Source: JBGAPH01 sp046349955 (lineage in GTDB: Bacteria > Planctomycetota > Planctomycetia > Pirellulales > JBGAPH01). From it: a stretch of 64,000 bases of DNA. Positions 25,206-33,011 of the stretch are shown here, in pieces. The position numbers were made by a program, and so were the translations under genes. Numbering within the stretch: position 1 is the first letter of the stretch; each line of letters opens with the position of its first letter. The stretch lies in the NCBI GenBank assembly GCA_046349955.1, contig JAXMBI010000002.1:248001-312000 (forward strand), in the 5' to 3' direction. Under the pieces are notes generated by a model. That model saw only the letters and a list, made by a program, of their open reading frames with translations. It ran no database searches and was not told where the DNA came from.

Positions 25206-25748
25206 ATGGACGAAAACGACAAGTGGCCGCTTGGCGTCACTTTCTACGCGCTCGCTTGCACGATTTCCGCATTCGTTGGGTGGCCGATCGTAGCCGCGTT
25301 GGCCGGCTACTTCGCCTACGCGCGCCCAGATCTGATCGACCGGATGTCGAAAGTTTCACCGTTTCCACTTCCCGTGCTCATTCTTGGACTGCTGCTCTTG
25401 TGGGCGCTGTCCGGAATCGCCGGCGTCGGCCTCATGCGGCGGAAGGAGTGGGGCTGGTGGACTGCCGGCTTCATGCAGGTCTACGGCGTTTTTCGCAACG
25501 TGTCAGCAATCTTGCTCCCGACGCTCATGGGTGTAGCTGCTCCCCCCGGCCACTCGACCAAGTACCGAATTCGCATCACCGTCAACTTGGTGCTCCTCGG
25601 CTACTTTTTCTCGCCCAAGGTGTTCAGGTTTTTCGGCCTCGAGAACTCGTCGCGGCTGCGGGCACTGCTCGAAATGGTTGCGGCCGGTTTCGCGATTTCA
25701 GCCATCTTCGAAGCGCTAATGTGGTTTCTTGACTGGAAGAATCGTTAG
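25206..25748 (+). CDS. Hypothetical four-helix membrane protein
   Basis: A 180-residue membrane protein with about four hydrophobic segments (starting LGVTFYALACTISAFVGWPI, then LPVLILGLLLLWALSGIAGV, VNLVLLGYFF, and a C-terminal one). A Trp-rich junction RRKEWGWWTAGFMQVYG is conspicuous. The ATG at 25206 has a strong GGAGGG five bases upstream and follows ruvB by 10 bp, so it is likely cotranscribed. GC is lower than in ruvB. No family recognised. Confidence 0.7.
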   Translation: MDENDKWPLGVTFYALACTISAFVGWPIVAALAGYFAYARPDLIDRMSKVSPFPLPVLILGLLLLWALSGIAGVGLMRRKEWGWWTAGFMQVYGVFRNVSAILLPTLMGVAAPPGHSTKYRIRITVNLVLLGYFFSPKVFRFFGLENSSRLRALLEMVAAGFAISAIFEALMWFLDWKNR

Positions 25749-25814
25749 GCGACGCTCGTACCATAGAAAGCCGGGTGAAACCGGCGGTTTATCCTAGTTT
25801 GCAATAGCCTGGTC

Positions 25815-26585
25815 ATGATCGTCGTCGATCAACTCACCAAACGTTTCGGGCCGCAGACGGCGGTCGACGCCCTCTCGTTCACCATTGCCGCTGGCCAAAT
25901 CGTCGGCTTGCTTGGCCCCAACGGCGCCGGCAAGTCGACCACGCTGCGGATGCTGACCGGGATTCTCGAGCCGACCTCGGGCACGGCCAGCGTCTGCGGC
26001 TTCGACTTGCGCCGCGATCTGCTCGAGGTCAAACGCCACGTGGGCTACGTGCCCGAGTCGGGCGCGCTGTTCGAGTCGCTCACGGGGCTCGAATACCTGG
26101 AGATGGTCGCCGCGCTGTATGGCATCCCGGCGGCCGTGGCTCGCGAGCGCGTGGGGCAGTTCATGACCTTCTTCGATCTCGGGTTCGACACGCTCCAAGG
26201 CAAGCTGCTTGGGGCCTATTCCAAGGGGATGCGGCGCAAGGTCGCCATCACCTCGGCGCTGCTTCACAATCCGCCGGTCGTATTTTTCGACGAACCGCTC
26301 GACGGGCTCGACGCCAACGCGGCGGTCGGCTTCAAGACGCTCATCCAGACGCTGGCCGGCGAAGGCAAGACCATCGTTTACAGCTCGCACATCCTCGACG
26401 TCGTCGAGCGGGTGTGCCAGCGGGTGATCATCGTCGACCGCGGCCGGATTGTCCTCGATGGCAAGCCGGATGAGCTCGTGGCCTCCCACCAGGCCGGTTC
26501 GCTCGAGGCGCTGTTCGCGCGGCTCACAGGGGGCGATGAGCTCGAGCAGCGCGCCAAGGACTTTGCCAAGACCTTCCGACCATGA
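25815..26585 (+). CDS. ABC transporter ATP-binding protein (exporter type)
   Basis: A 256-residue ATPase subunit. Walker A is GPNGAGKST, the signature region is AYSKGMRRKVAI (a KGMRRK variant of LSGGQ common in drug/Na+ exporter ATPases), and Walker B is VVFFDEPLDGLDAN, followed by the switch His in YSSHILD. It powers the permease encoded by the next gene, which it overlaps by four bases (ATGA). Substrate unknown. Confidence 0.92.
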   Translation: MIVVDQLTKRFGPQTAVDALSFTIAAGQIVGLLGPNGAGKSTTLRMLTGILEPTSGTASVCGFDLRRDLLEVKRHVGYVPESGALFESLTGLEYLEMVAALYGIPAAVARERVGQFMTFFDLGFDTLQGKLLGAYSKGMRRKVAITSALLHNPPVVFFDEPLDGLDANAAVGFKTLIQTLAGEGKTIVYSSHILDVVERVCQRVIIVDRGRIVLDGKPDELVASHQAGSLEALFARLTGGDELEQRAKDFAKTFRP

Positions 26586-28201
26586 GCGCGTCCGAACCCC
26601 TCTCCACCGCCGCGCCGTCGACGGAACAAACGCTCCGCCGCCTGTTCCTCACGCTCTTCCTGCGCGGGCGCAGCGTCGCCCAACTGCAAGGCAAGGCCCT
26701 GCCCACTTCCGTGGGCCGCAAGCTGGCCGGCACGCTGGCCTTCTATTTTCTGATCGGGCTCACGGCCGTTTTCATGGCCGGGCGTTCCCCCTTCGAGCTG
26801 GCGATCTACCTGCACTCGATGACGTTTGTGTTCCTCGGCATGTTCGTAGCTTCCTCGGCGGGCGAGGTGCTGTTCAACAAGGACGAGGCCGAAATCCTGC
26901 TCCACCGGCCGATCGAGCCGAGCGCGCTGCTGCGGGCCAAGGTCCGCGTGCTGGTCGAGATCTGCCTGTGGCTGGCGCTCGCCTTCAACGCGGCAGGCAT
27001 GCTCGTGGGCACGTTCAGCCACGGCGGCAATTTGCTGTTTCTACCGGCGCTGCTCGTGTCGCTTGTGCTCGAGGCGCTGTTTTGCACGGGCTGCGTGGTG
27101 CTGGTCTACCAGCTTTGCTTGCGCTGGTTCGGCCGCGAGCGGCTGGAGGGGATGATGACCATGGCCCAGGTGCTGGTCACTATCGCCGCCGTGCTGAGCG
27201 GGCAAATCCTGCCGCAGGCGATGGCGCGTCTGCCGGCGCTCTCGGGAACCGTGCAGACGGCCTGGTGGCTCGTCTTCTTCCCGCCCGCGTGGTTCGCGGC
27301 CATGGTCGACGCAGCGGCCGGCGGCCACGCGCTCGGTTCTTGGTTGTTGTCGCTGCTGGCGGTCTCGGCCACGCTGCTCGTTTCGTGGCTGGCGTTCGGC
27401 AAACTCGCGCACGGCTATCACTTGGGCTTGCAGCGGCTGCATGAGTCGAAGGCACGACCGCAGTCGAAGGGGCGCGGCCGCGGGCTGCTCGACCGGCTGG
27501 TGCATGCGCCGCCGCTTAGCTGGTGGCTGCGCGACCCGGTCACGCGGACCGGCTTCCTGCTAACGACGGCCTACCTGGTGCGCGACCGCGACGTGAAGCT
27601 GCGGGTGTACCCGGGGCTCGCGCCGGTAATGGTGATGCCGCTCCTGATGCTGGCCCCGCGGATGGGCTTCGCCTCGGCGGACGGCGGCTTCGGCCTAGCC
27701 TTCGTCGGCGTTTATCTCGGGCTCGTGCCGCTCATGGCCCTCGAGATGTTGCAGTATTCGCAGCAGTGGCAGGCGGCCGATGTGTTTCGCGTGGCGCCGC
27801 TGCGGGGTCCGGCGCGGCTCTGCCGCGGCGCGCGGCGAGCCGTGTTGTGCTGGCTGACGGCGCCTGCGGTCTTGGCCGTGGCGGTCATCTCCTTGTTCGT
27901 CACCGGCGGAACGGCTCAGTTGCCCCTCTTGCTCCCGGGCGTAATCGCCATGCCGGTGTACGCGCTGATTCCGACAGCCGGAGGCAAGGGCGCGCCGCTG
28001 TCGCGCCCGACCGACGAGTCGAAGTCGACCTCGCGCGGATTGAGCGTGCTGGGAGTGATGACGGTGTCGGTGGGCTTGGCCGCGGCCGCCGCGGTGGCTT
28101 GGCAGGCCGGCTACTTCGTGTGGCTGATCCTCGCAGAGGCCGTGGCGGCAGGGACCGTTTTCGCCGCCCTGTCCGCTTGGGAGGCGAAAGGGCGGTGGTG
28201 A
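26582..28201 (+). CDS. ABC exporter permease subunit
   Basis: A 539-residue polytopic membrane protein with about a dozen hydrophobic segments, the permease partner of the overlapping ATPase gene. The first third includes GRKLAGTLAFYFLIGLTAVF and a conserved-looking NKDEAEILLHRPI loop typical of putative ABC exporters of this kind. A charged cytoplasmic stretch around residues 285-320 separates two membrane halves. The transported molecule cannot be inferred. A dual-specificity phosphatase gene follows after 40 bp and may belong to the same unit. Confidence 0.82.
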   Translation: MSASEPLSTAAPSTEQTLRRLFLTLFLRGRSVAQLQGKALPTSVGRKLAGTLAFYFLIGLTAVFMAGRSPFELAIYLHSMTFVFLGMFVASSAGEVLFNKDEAEILLHRPIEPSALLRAKVRVLVEICLWLALAFNAAGMLVGTFSHGGNLLFLPALLVSLVLEALFCTGCVVLVYQLCLRWFGRERLEGMMTMAQVLVTIAAVLSGQILPQAMARLPALSGTVQTAWWLVFFPPAWFAAMVDAAAGGHALGSWLLSLLAVSATLLVSWLAFGKLAHGYHLGLQRLHESKARPQSKGRGRGLLDRLVHAPPLSWWLRDPVTRTGFLLTTAYLVRDRDVKLRVYPGLAPVMVMPLLMLAPRMGFASADGGFGLAFVGVYLGLVPLMALEMLQYSQQWQAADVFRVAPLRGPARLCRGARRAVLCWLTAPAVLAVAVISLFVTGGTAQLPLLLPGVIAMPVYALIPTAGGKGAPLSRPTDESKSTSRGLSVLGVMTVSVGLAAAAAVAWQAGYFVWLILAEAVAAGTVFAALSAWEAKGRW

Positions 28202-28241
28202 ACAGCAACGCGACACGTCAGCTCTCTCGGGAGACCTAAGC

Positions 28242-28658
28242 ATGCGGCGCGTGCCTGGCAGCTTGCTCTGGATCGGCCACGCCGGCGACGGCCGCGATGC
28301 GCAGCATTTGCTCGCCGAAGGCATCGAAGCCGTGGTGCAACTCGCGGCCGAGGAGCCGCCCCTGACGTTGCCCAGAGAATTGGTGGTCTGCCGCATTCCG
28401 CTGCTCGACGGCGCCGACAACGACCGCGAACGGCTGCAGTTCGCGGTGCGCACGGTCGGCTGGTTGCTCGCGGGCGAGGTCCCTACCTTGGTATGTTGCA
28501 GCGCCGGGCTCAGCCGGTCGCCCGCCGTTGTCGCGGCGGCGCTAGGGCGGCAGCGTTCGTGCGACCCCGAACGCTGCCTGGGCGAGTTGGCGGCGGAGGG
28601 GCCGCTTGATGTCTCACCCGGGCTGTGGATGCAGCTCCAAGGAGTTCTCAGTGACTGA
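28242..28658 (+). CDS. Dual-specificity/tyrosine phosphatase-like protein
   Basis: A 138-residue small phosphatase of the cysteine-based protein tyrosine phosphatase superfamily. The active-site loop is C86-SAGLS-R92 followed by SP, matching Cx5R. A candidate general-acid Asp lies in PLLDGADND (Asp56 or Asp59). The residue before the catalytic Cys is Cys85 where His is usual, which could affect its reactivity. Likely cytoplasmic, acting on phosphoprotein or another phosphoester. The following gene starts within its last eight bases. Confidence 0.82.
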   Translation: MRRVPGSLLWIGHAGDGRDAQHLLAEGIEAVVQLAAEEPPLTLPRELVVCRIPLLDGADNDRERLQFAVRTVGWLLAGEVPTLVCCSAGLSRSPAVVAAALGRQRSCDPERCLGELAAEGPLDVSPGLWMQLQGVLSD

Positions 28659-29172
28659 CGCCTCCCAGCCCCGCCGGCGCCTTTGGCAATTCAGCGTGCG
28701 CGAGACGCTGTTGCTGACCGTGATCGCGGCGCTCGCGGCAGCGCACATTGCCCGCGTCTGGTTTCAGGAGAGCCATAGCCTGTCGCCCTTCTACGAGCGG
28801 GCCGATCTGCTGGCGTGGACCGAGCAGATTGCCCGGACTCACGTCTTTTCCATGCGCAGCGGCAGCGGCGGAGGCAGCGAATCGCGTCAGATCTATGGAG
28901 TGCGGCGCTATCAACTCGCGTTGGAGCCGGCTGGCGGCGCGCCCACGCGCGCGCAGTTCGTCGCCGAACTACAACGGATGGCCGGAAAAGCACTTGCCGA
29001 CTCGAAATGCACGGACCTCGGCACGGCCACCAGCGGCGAGCCGGTCGACGGCTTCAGCATCGACTACACCTGGCGGCAAAACCGCGGCTCCCTCGACGTG
29101 CAGTCCTACCCGCTGCCAAACGGCGGGTACGGCGTGTTCTTCACGCTGCATGAGGCGCGGGTGGAGCGCTAA
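28651..29172 (+). CDS. Hypothetical membrane-anchored protein
   Basis: A 173-residue protein starting at a GTG with AAGGAG seven bases upstream, overlapping the phosphatase gene by 8 bp. After a basic N-terminus (QPRRRLWQFSVRETLLL) comes one hydrophobic helix, then a soluble domain. The pattern WQFSVRETLLLTVIAAL (basic-FSvRelLl-helix) recurs in many planctomycete hypothetical proteins. The rest (YTWRQNRGSLDVQSYPLPNG) looks beta-rich. Function unknown. Translational coupling suggests a link with the phosphatase. Confidence 0.7.
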   Translation: MTDASQPRRRLWQFSVRETLLLTVIAALAAAHIARVWFQESHSLSPFYERADLLAWTEQIARTHVFSMRSGSGGGSESRQIYGVRRYQLALEPAGGAPTRAQFVAELQRMAGKALADSKCTDLGTATSGEPVDGFSIDYTWRQNRGSLDVQSYPLPNGGYGVFFTLHEARVER

Positions 29173-29211
29173 GCATCGCCCAGCGGCGTAGAATAGTGGC
29201 GGAGCTACGGC

Positions 29212-30132
29212 ATGGATCACGAAATCCCAGACCCCTCCAAGACGAACGCCGCCGCGGCCGCGGTTTCCTCTACGCGCTTGAATCGGCGCCGTTGGCTCAA
29301 GCTCGCCGGCGGCTCGCTGGCCGTGAGCGGCTTGGGGCTGGGGGCTTATGCCTGGCGTGTCGAGCCGCACTGGATCGACCTCGTGGGCCGCAAGTTGTCG
29401 ATCAAAAATCTTCCCTCCGACCTGGCCGGCAAACGGCTCGTACAGATCAGCGATCTGCACATCGGCCCGGTCGTCGATCTCGCGTACATAAAGGCGGCGC
29501 TCGATCGGGTAGCGCGGCTCGAGCCGGAGATCGTGGTGATCACGGGCGACTTCGTCACCGCCGATCGGCGTGGCCGCCTGGCCGAAGCCGCCCAGGCGCT
29601 CGCCCAACAGCCGCTGGCCAGCCGCGCGACCTTGGCGGTGCTGGGGAACCATGACTATGGCGAAGGTTTTCACGATCGCCACTTGGCCGACGAGCTGACC
29701 ACGCGGCTCCGCGACTCCGGGGTCACGCTGCTGCGCAACGAAGCGCACGACGTCGACGGCTTGCTCGTCGCCGGGATCGACGACCTCTGGAGCCCGCGAT
29801 TCAGCCCGCGCGAAGTGGCCGAACTCTTCGAGCAGCAGACGCCGTCGCTCGTGCTGGCCCACAATCCCGACACTTGCGATCTGCCGTTGTGGGGAGACTA
29901 TGATGGGTGGGTGCTCAGCGGGCACACCCACGGCGGCCAATGCCGGATCCCCGGTTTGCCCCCTCCCGTGTTGCCGGTACGCAACAAACGTTACGTGGCG
30001 GGCGAGTACGCCCTGGCCGGCGGCCGCAGGCTGTATATCAATCGCGGCCTGGGCTACCTGCGGCGCGTGCGGTTCGCCGCGCGGCCGGAGATCACGGTCT
30101 TCGTGCTCGAGCGGCGAGCCGATCCCGCATGA
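29212..30132 (+). CDS. Metallophosphoesterase with twin-arginine-like N-terminus
   Basis: A 306-residue calcineurin-like phosphoesterase of the YkuE/YaeI group. Motifs in order are QISDLHIGP, ITGDFV, VLGNHDYG, LAHNPD and SGHTHGGQCRIPG, giving a complete two-metal site. The N-terminus has R25-R26-R27-WLK then a hydrophobic stretch (LAGGSLAVSGLGLGAYAW), consistent with Tat export or an uncleaved anchor. Related enzymes have been proposed to act on lipid or UDP-sugar phosphates near the membrane. It is followed closely by another probable Tat substrate. Confidence 0.88.
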   Translation: MDHEIPDPSKTNAAAAAVSSTRLNRRRWLKLAGGSLAVSGLGLGAYAWRVEPHWIDLVGRKLSIKNLPSDLAGKRLVQISDLHIGPVVDLAYIKAALDRVARLEPEIVVITGDFVTADRRGRLAEAAQALAQQPLASRATLAVLGNHDYGEGFHDRHLADELTTRLRDSGVTLLRNEAHDVDGLLVAGIDDLWSPRFSPREVAELFEQQTPSLVLAHNPDTCDLPLWGDYDGWVLSGHTHGGQCRIPGLPPPVLPVRNKRYVAGEYALAGGRRLYINRGLGYLRRVRFAARPEITVFVLERRADPA

Positions 30133-30165
30133 CGACGTTGGCCAGAATTCAGCTTCAGGCGGTTT

Positions 30166-31212
30166 ATGAACGAAGGTAATGATGCGGCGTCGCGCCGCGG
30201 TTTCTTGGCGGCGGCGAGCTCCATGGGCATCGGCGGGCTGCTGGCGGCTGGCTGTGCCAAGACAGATCCCCAGGCAAACAGCGCCTCGGGCGGCCCGCGC
30301 CCCCTCAAGGCCGCCTTCTCCAACGCCGGGCGGCAGACCACCTGGTGCGAGCAGGGGTATCAAACAGCCATGCTCTGGGGGAAGCTGCTGGGGGTCGACA
30401 TCACCTGGGTCGACGGCGAGCTCGCCGCCCAGAAGCAGCGCGAGAAGCTCGATCTGATCGTCGACGAGCCCTGGGACTTCTGCTGCTTTCAGGCGGGGCA
30501 AATCGACACGCTCGCCGAGCCCGCCCGCCAGCTCAAGGCTCGCGGCGTGCCGATCATTTCGATGGACACGCTGCTCGTGCCGCGCGACCAACTCCGCGAC
30601 GTCGGCGTGTGGACGCAGGTAGCGCCCAACCACGAGTTCATGGGGGAAACGAGCGCCCGCTACCTGTTCGAACAGCTCGGCGGCCGCGGCCGGGTGATTC
30701 ACATCGGCGGTGATAGCGCCCATAGCGGCGCTCAAGGGAGGGCAGCGGGCTTCGAACGAGCCCTGGCCGATTTCCCGCAGATCGAGGTCGTGGGGGGAGG
30801 CGTGCGGTGGTGCAACTGGGAGAAGGAAAAAGCCCGCAACACCTTCGAAGGGCTCTTGAACCAGGAATCGCAGCCGATCGGGGCGGCCTTCTTCCACAAC
30901 GACGACATGGCCATCGCCTGCGCCGACGCCCGCCGCGGCACGCCGCACGAGAAGATGTTGATCGCCGGCGTCGACGGGCAGAAGGAAGGGCTCGCGGCGA
31001 TTCGCGACGGCAAGCTCAACGCGACGACCGTGAACCCCACCGGGCTAATCCACTTCACGGCCTTGGCCGTAGGGCAGTTCATTGTCCGCAATCAGGAAGA
31101 GCTCGAAGACGTGCCGCTCGAAATCGTGACGCCGGGGCCGCTCGTTTCGCGCGAGACAGGCAACCTGGAGGCAATGTTCTATCTTTCCGACCCGCTGCAT
31201 TCGTTGGTGTAG
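30166..31212 (+). CDS. Sugar ABC transporter substrate-binding protein (PBP1 type)
   Basis: A 348-residue periplasmic-binding protein of the ribose/xylose-binding class. The N-terminus has a Tat-like SRRGFLAA motif followed by a lipobox-like AAGC (Cys30), so it may be a Tat-exported lipoprotein. The core shows PBP1 features: early RPLKAAFSNAGRQTTWCEQG, the hinge block FFHNDDMAIACADA, and VDGQKEGLAAIRDGKLNATT. No ABC permease or ATPase of the sugar class is next to it, so it either uses a distant transporter or acts as a sensor. Ligand probably a pentose or similar, but unproven. Confidence 0.85.
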   Translation: MNEGNDAASRRGFLAAASSMGIGGLLAAGCAKTDPQANSASGGPRPLKAAFSNAGRQTTWCEQGYQTAMLWGKLLGVDITWVDGELAAQKQREKLDLIVDEPWDFCCFQAGQIDTLAEPARQLKARGVPIISMDTLLVPRDQLRDVGVWTQVAPNHEFMGETSARYLFEQLGGRGRVIHIGGDSAHSGAQGRAAGFERALADFPQIEVVGGGVRWCNWEKEKARNTFEGLLNQESQPIGAAFFHNDDMAIACADARRGTPHEKMLIAGVDGQKEGLAAIRDGKLNATTVNPTGLIHFTALAVGQFIVRNQEELEDVPLEIVTPGPLVSRETGNLEAMFYLSDPLHSLV

Positions 31213-31227
31213 TTCGGCCAAGGATCC

Positions 31228-31260
31228 GTAGGGTGGGGCGAGGCTCTGCGAGCCCCACCG
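31228..31260. repeat. Short hairpin repeat (GTAGGGTG family)
   Basis: GTAGGGTGGGGC at 31228-31239 pairs through GGTGGGGC with GCCCCACC at 31252-31259 (8 bp perfect stem). It lies just downstream of the binding-protein gene and shares its GTAGGGTG start with the larger element at 56071-56176. Confidence 0.5.
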
Positions 31261-31324
31261 TCGGGCTTGATCACGGACCCGCGAGCAACCATCGCTGGCT
31301 CGCCGAGCGAACCGCCGAGTCGGG

Positions 31325-31352
31325 TTTTCGCGGCCGCCCAGAGTCGTATAAT
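31325..31352 (+). promoter_or_regulatory. Candidate promoter of the frameshifted membrane-protein gene
   Basis: A perfect TATAAT at 31347-31352 lies 16 bases after a weak TTTTCG. It would start transcription about 30 bases before the ATG at 31389 and supports that ATG as the original start. Confidence 0.4.
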
Positions 31353-31388
31353 GCCGACTCTTTTCTCGTCCCCCCTCGGAGGCCCGGC

Positions 31389-32566
31389 ATGGACCCACTC
31401 CCGCCACAGCGGCTCGATTTGCCGGAGATTTCGGCCGGGCAACTGCTCGTGCGCGCCAGTCGGTTGGCCGCAGGCGGGCGGGCGATCGCTCGCCGCGGCG
31501 GCGACTATGGTGTGCGGATTGGGGTGGATGGCCATCGCCCGCGCGCTGCGGCCCACCGAGGATGCAACGGGCGTTTGGGAACTCGTGACGCCTTGATCCG
31601 TGGGCGCGCCTTCCCATAGAGGTCCGCCGCCTGGACTCGGGATTCTCGCAGAATCCGAGCGGCGTGCCGGCCATTGCTCCCCAGGTGCTCGGATTCTCAA
31701 GCCTCCTGAGCCTCGAGCAGCCGGCGAGCCAGTGGTTTGCGCTGCTCGCTTGCTTGGCTTGGGGTGTTATCGTGTGGGCGTGGCCGGCGGCGTTCATCAC
31801 GCGGCGGGCCGCGCTCGAGCTGGTGCGCGAGGAGCGTGTGGGCTTGTGGGCAACGCTCAAGTTCGTGCGGCGGCGGTTGGCCTCGTATCAGGGGGCGCCT
31901 TGGCTGCCGGCGGTCGGTTTGCTGCTGATCGCGATTCCCGCGGCCGCGCTTGGGTTGCTCGGCCGCTCGAGTTTTGGGCTGGCGCTCGTGGGGCTGGCCT
32001 GGCCACTCGTGCTGATGGCTTCGCTCGCCGCCGCCGTGCTCGTGATCGGGCTCGCGCTCGGCTGGCCGCTCCTGTGGGCGGCGATCAGCGTTGACGGGGG
32101 CGACGCCTTCGACGCGGTGAGCCGCACCTATAGTTACGTCTTCGACAGCGTGCTGAGGTTCGTTGGCTATGTGGCGCTCGCGGCGCTCGTGGGCCTAGCC
32201 GGCTTCGTCGGTGTCAGCGTGTTCGCGGCCGTTACGCTGCACCTGGCGTTGTGGACGGTGAGCTGGGGCGCTGGGGCGGATTGGCTGAATAGCGTCGGCG
32301 ACGAGCCGTTTGGCCTGCGCGCGATCACCTTTTGGTCGAACTGCGTGTGGCTCGTGGCCAACGCCTATGTGCCGAGTTACGTGCTGACGGCTGGGACGGC
32401 CGTCTACCTGCTACTGCGATTCCGCGTCGACGGGGCGGAACTCGACCAGCTGCACTTCGACGAGCCGCCCGCAGGGGCGCTGCCGCCGGTCGAGGAGTTG
32501 GTTGCCACGGCGACCGAGTCGACCGCTCCAGCGGCGGTCCCCGCCGTTCAGGCCGAAGTTTCCTGA
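31389..32566 (+). pseudogene. Multi-pass membrane protein gene with two frameshifts
   Basis: Three consecutive frames together give one sensible protein. MDPLPPQRLDLPEISAGQLL starts at 31389. Near 31485 the frame must move by one base to continue as SLAAAATMVCGLGWMAIARA. Near 31590 it must move again to read DPWARLPIEVRRLDSGFSQN and on into a clean 300-residue, six-helix membrane segment that ends at 32566. Each shift fits a single inserted base. An intact GTG at 31664 could still make the C-terminal part. It may be a real pseudogene or reflect sequence errors. Family not recognised; the last segment is a Pro/Ala/Glu-rich cytoplasmic tail. Its end overlaps the converging receiver gene by 19 bp. 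Confidence 0.7.
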
Positions 32567-32934
32567 GGTCCTTCGGCCAGCCAGCGGCCAACGAGCGGGC
32601 CGAGTTGGGCATGAAACTGCCCGCGTGAGAGGACCGCATCGCACCCGGCCTCGCGGGCAGCAGCCAGCCGGCCCTCATGCACGTGCGGCCCAAAGGCGAC
32701 CACAGCCGGCTTGCCCGGCAGAGCGCGCAAGGCATCCACCGCCGCGGCGATCTCGAGCCCACCGGTCGCCAGATCGATCACCGCCAGAGCAGCGGCCCCC
32801 GCCTCTTCACGCGCAAGCAGCGCCGCGAGCGACGGATTCCAGGCGAGCGCGCCCCCATGGCGCCGCGCCTCATCCGAGAGGCGCGAAGCCACCGACAAAT
32901 CAGAACTCAACAGCAGTAGGTTATGCTTCAGCAT
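32548..32934 (-). CDS. Degenerate response-regulator receiver-like protein
   Basis: A 128-residue protein with the length and secondary structure pattern of a lone CheY-like receiver. LLLLSSDLSVASRL matches the first strand but has only one of the usual acidic pair; AVIDLATGG holds the possible phospho-acceptor Asp near residue 54; the switch Lys position reads LSRGQF, so the Lys is missing. It is therefore probably not phosphorylated normally. Its ATG lies inside a palindromic repeat (32916-32937), making the start uncertain. It lies 73 bp downstream of addA on the same strand. Confidence 0.65.
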   Translation of the reverse strand: MLKHNLLLLSSDLSVASRLSDEARRHGGALAWNPSLAALLAREEAGAAALAVIDLATGGLEIAAAVDALRALPGKPAVVAFGPHVHEGRLAAAREAGCDAVLSRGQFHAQLGPLVGRWLAEGPQETSA

Positions 32935-33011
32935 AACTATGCAAACGGTGAACAGCTCTGAACGTTGAAACGCGTGCGGCGGGGTCGTTGTTATGCTGAA
33001 GCATAACCTAC
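32916..33011. repeat. Pair of inverted 22 bp palindromic repeats (family E)
   Basis: The 22 bases at 32916-32937 are the exact reverse complement of 32990-33011. Each arm is itself palindromic: GTTATGC, four bases, GCATAAC. One copy covers the addA stop codon, the other the start codon of the receiver gene. A 52 bp spacer lies between. Confidence 0.85.

Noticed and set aside
28969..30948. 659-codon minus-strand frame across the phosphoesterase and binding-protein genes
   Set aside because: It runs antisense to two genes with clear motifs and covers their junction.
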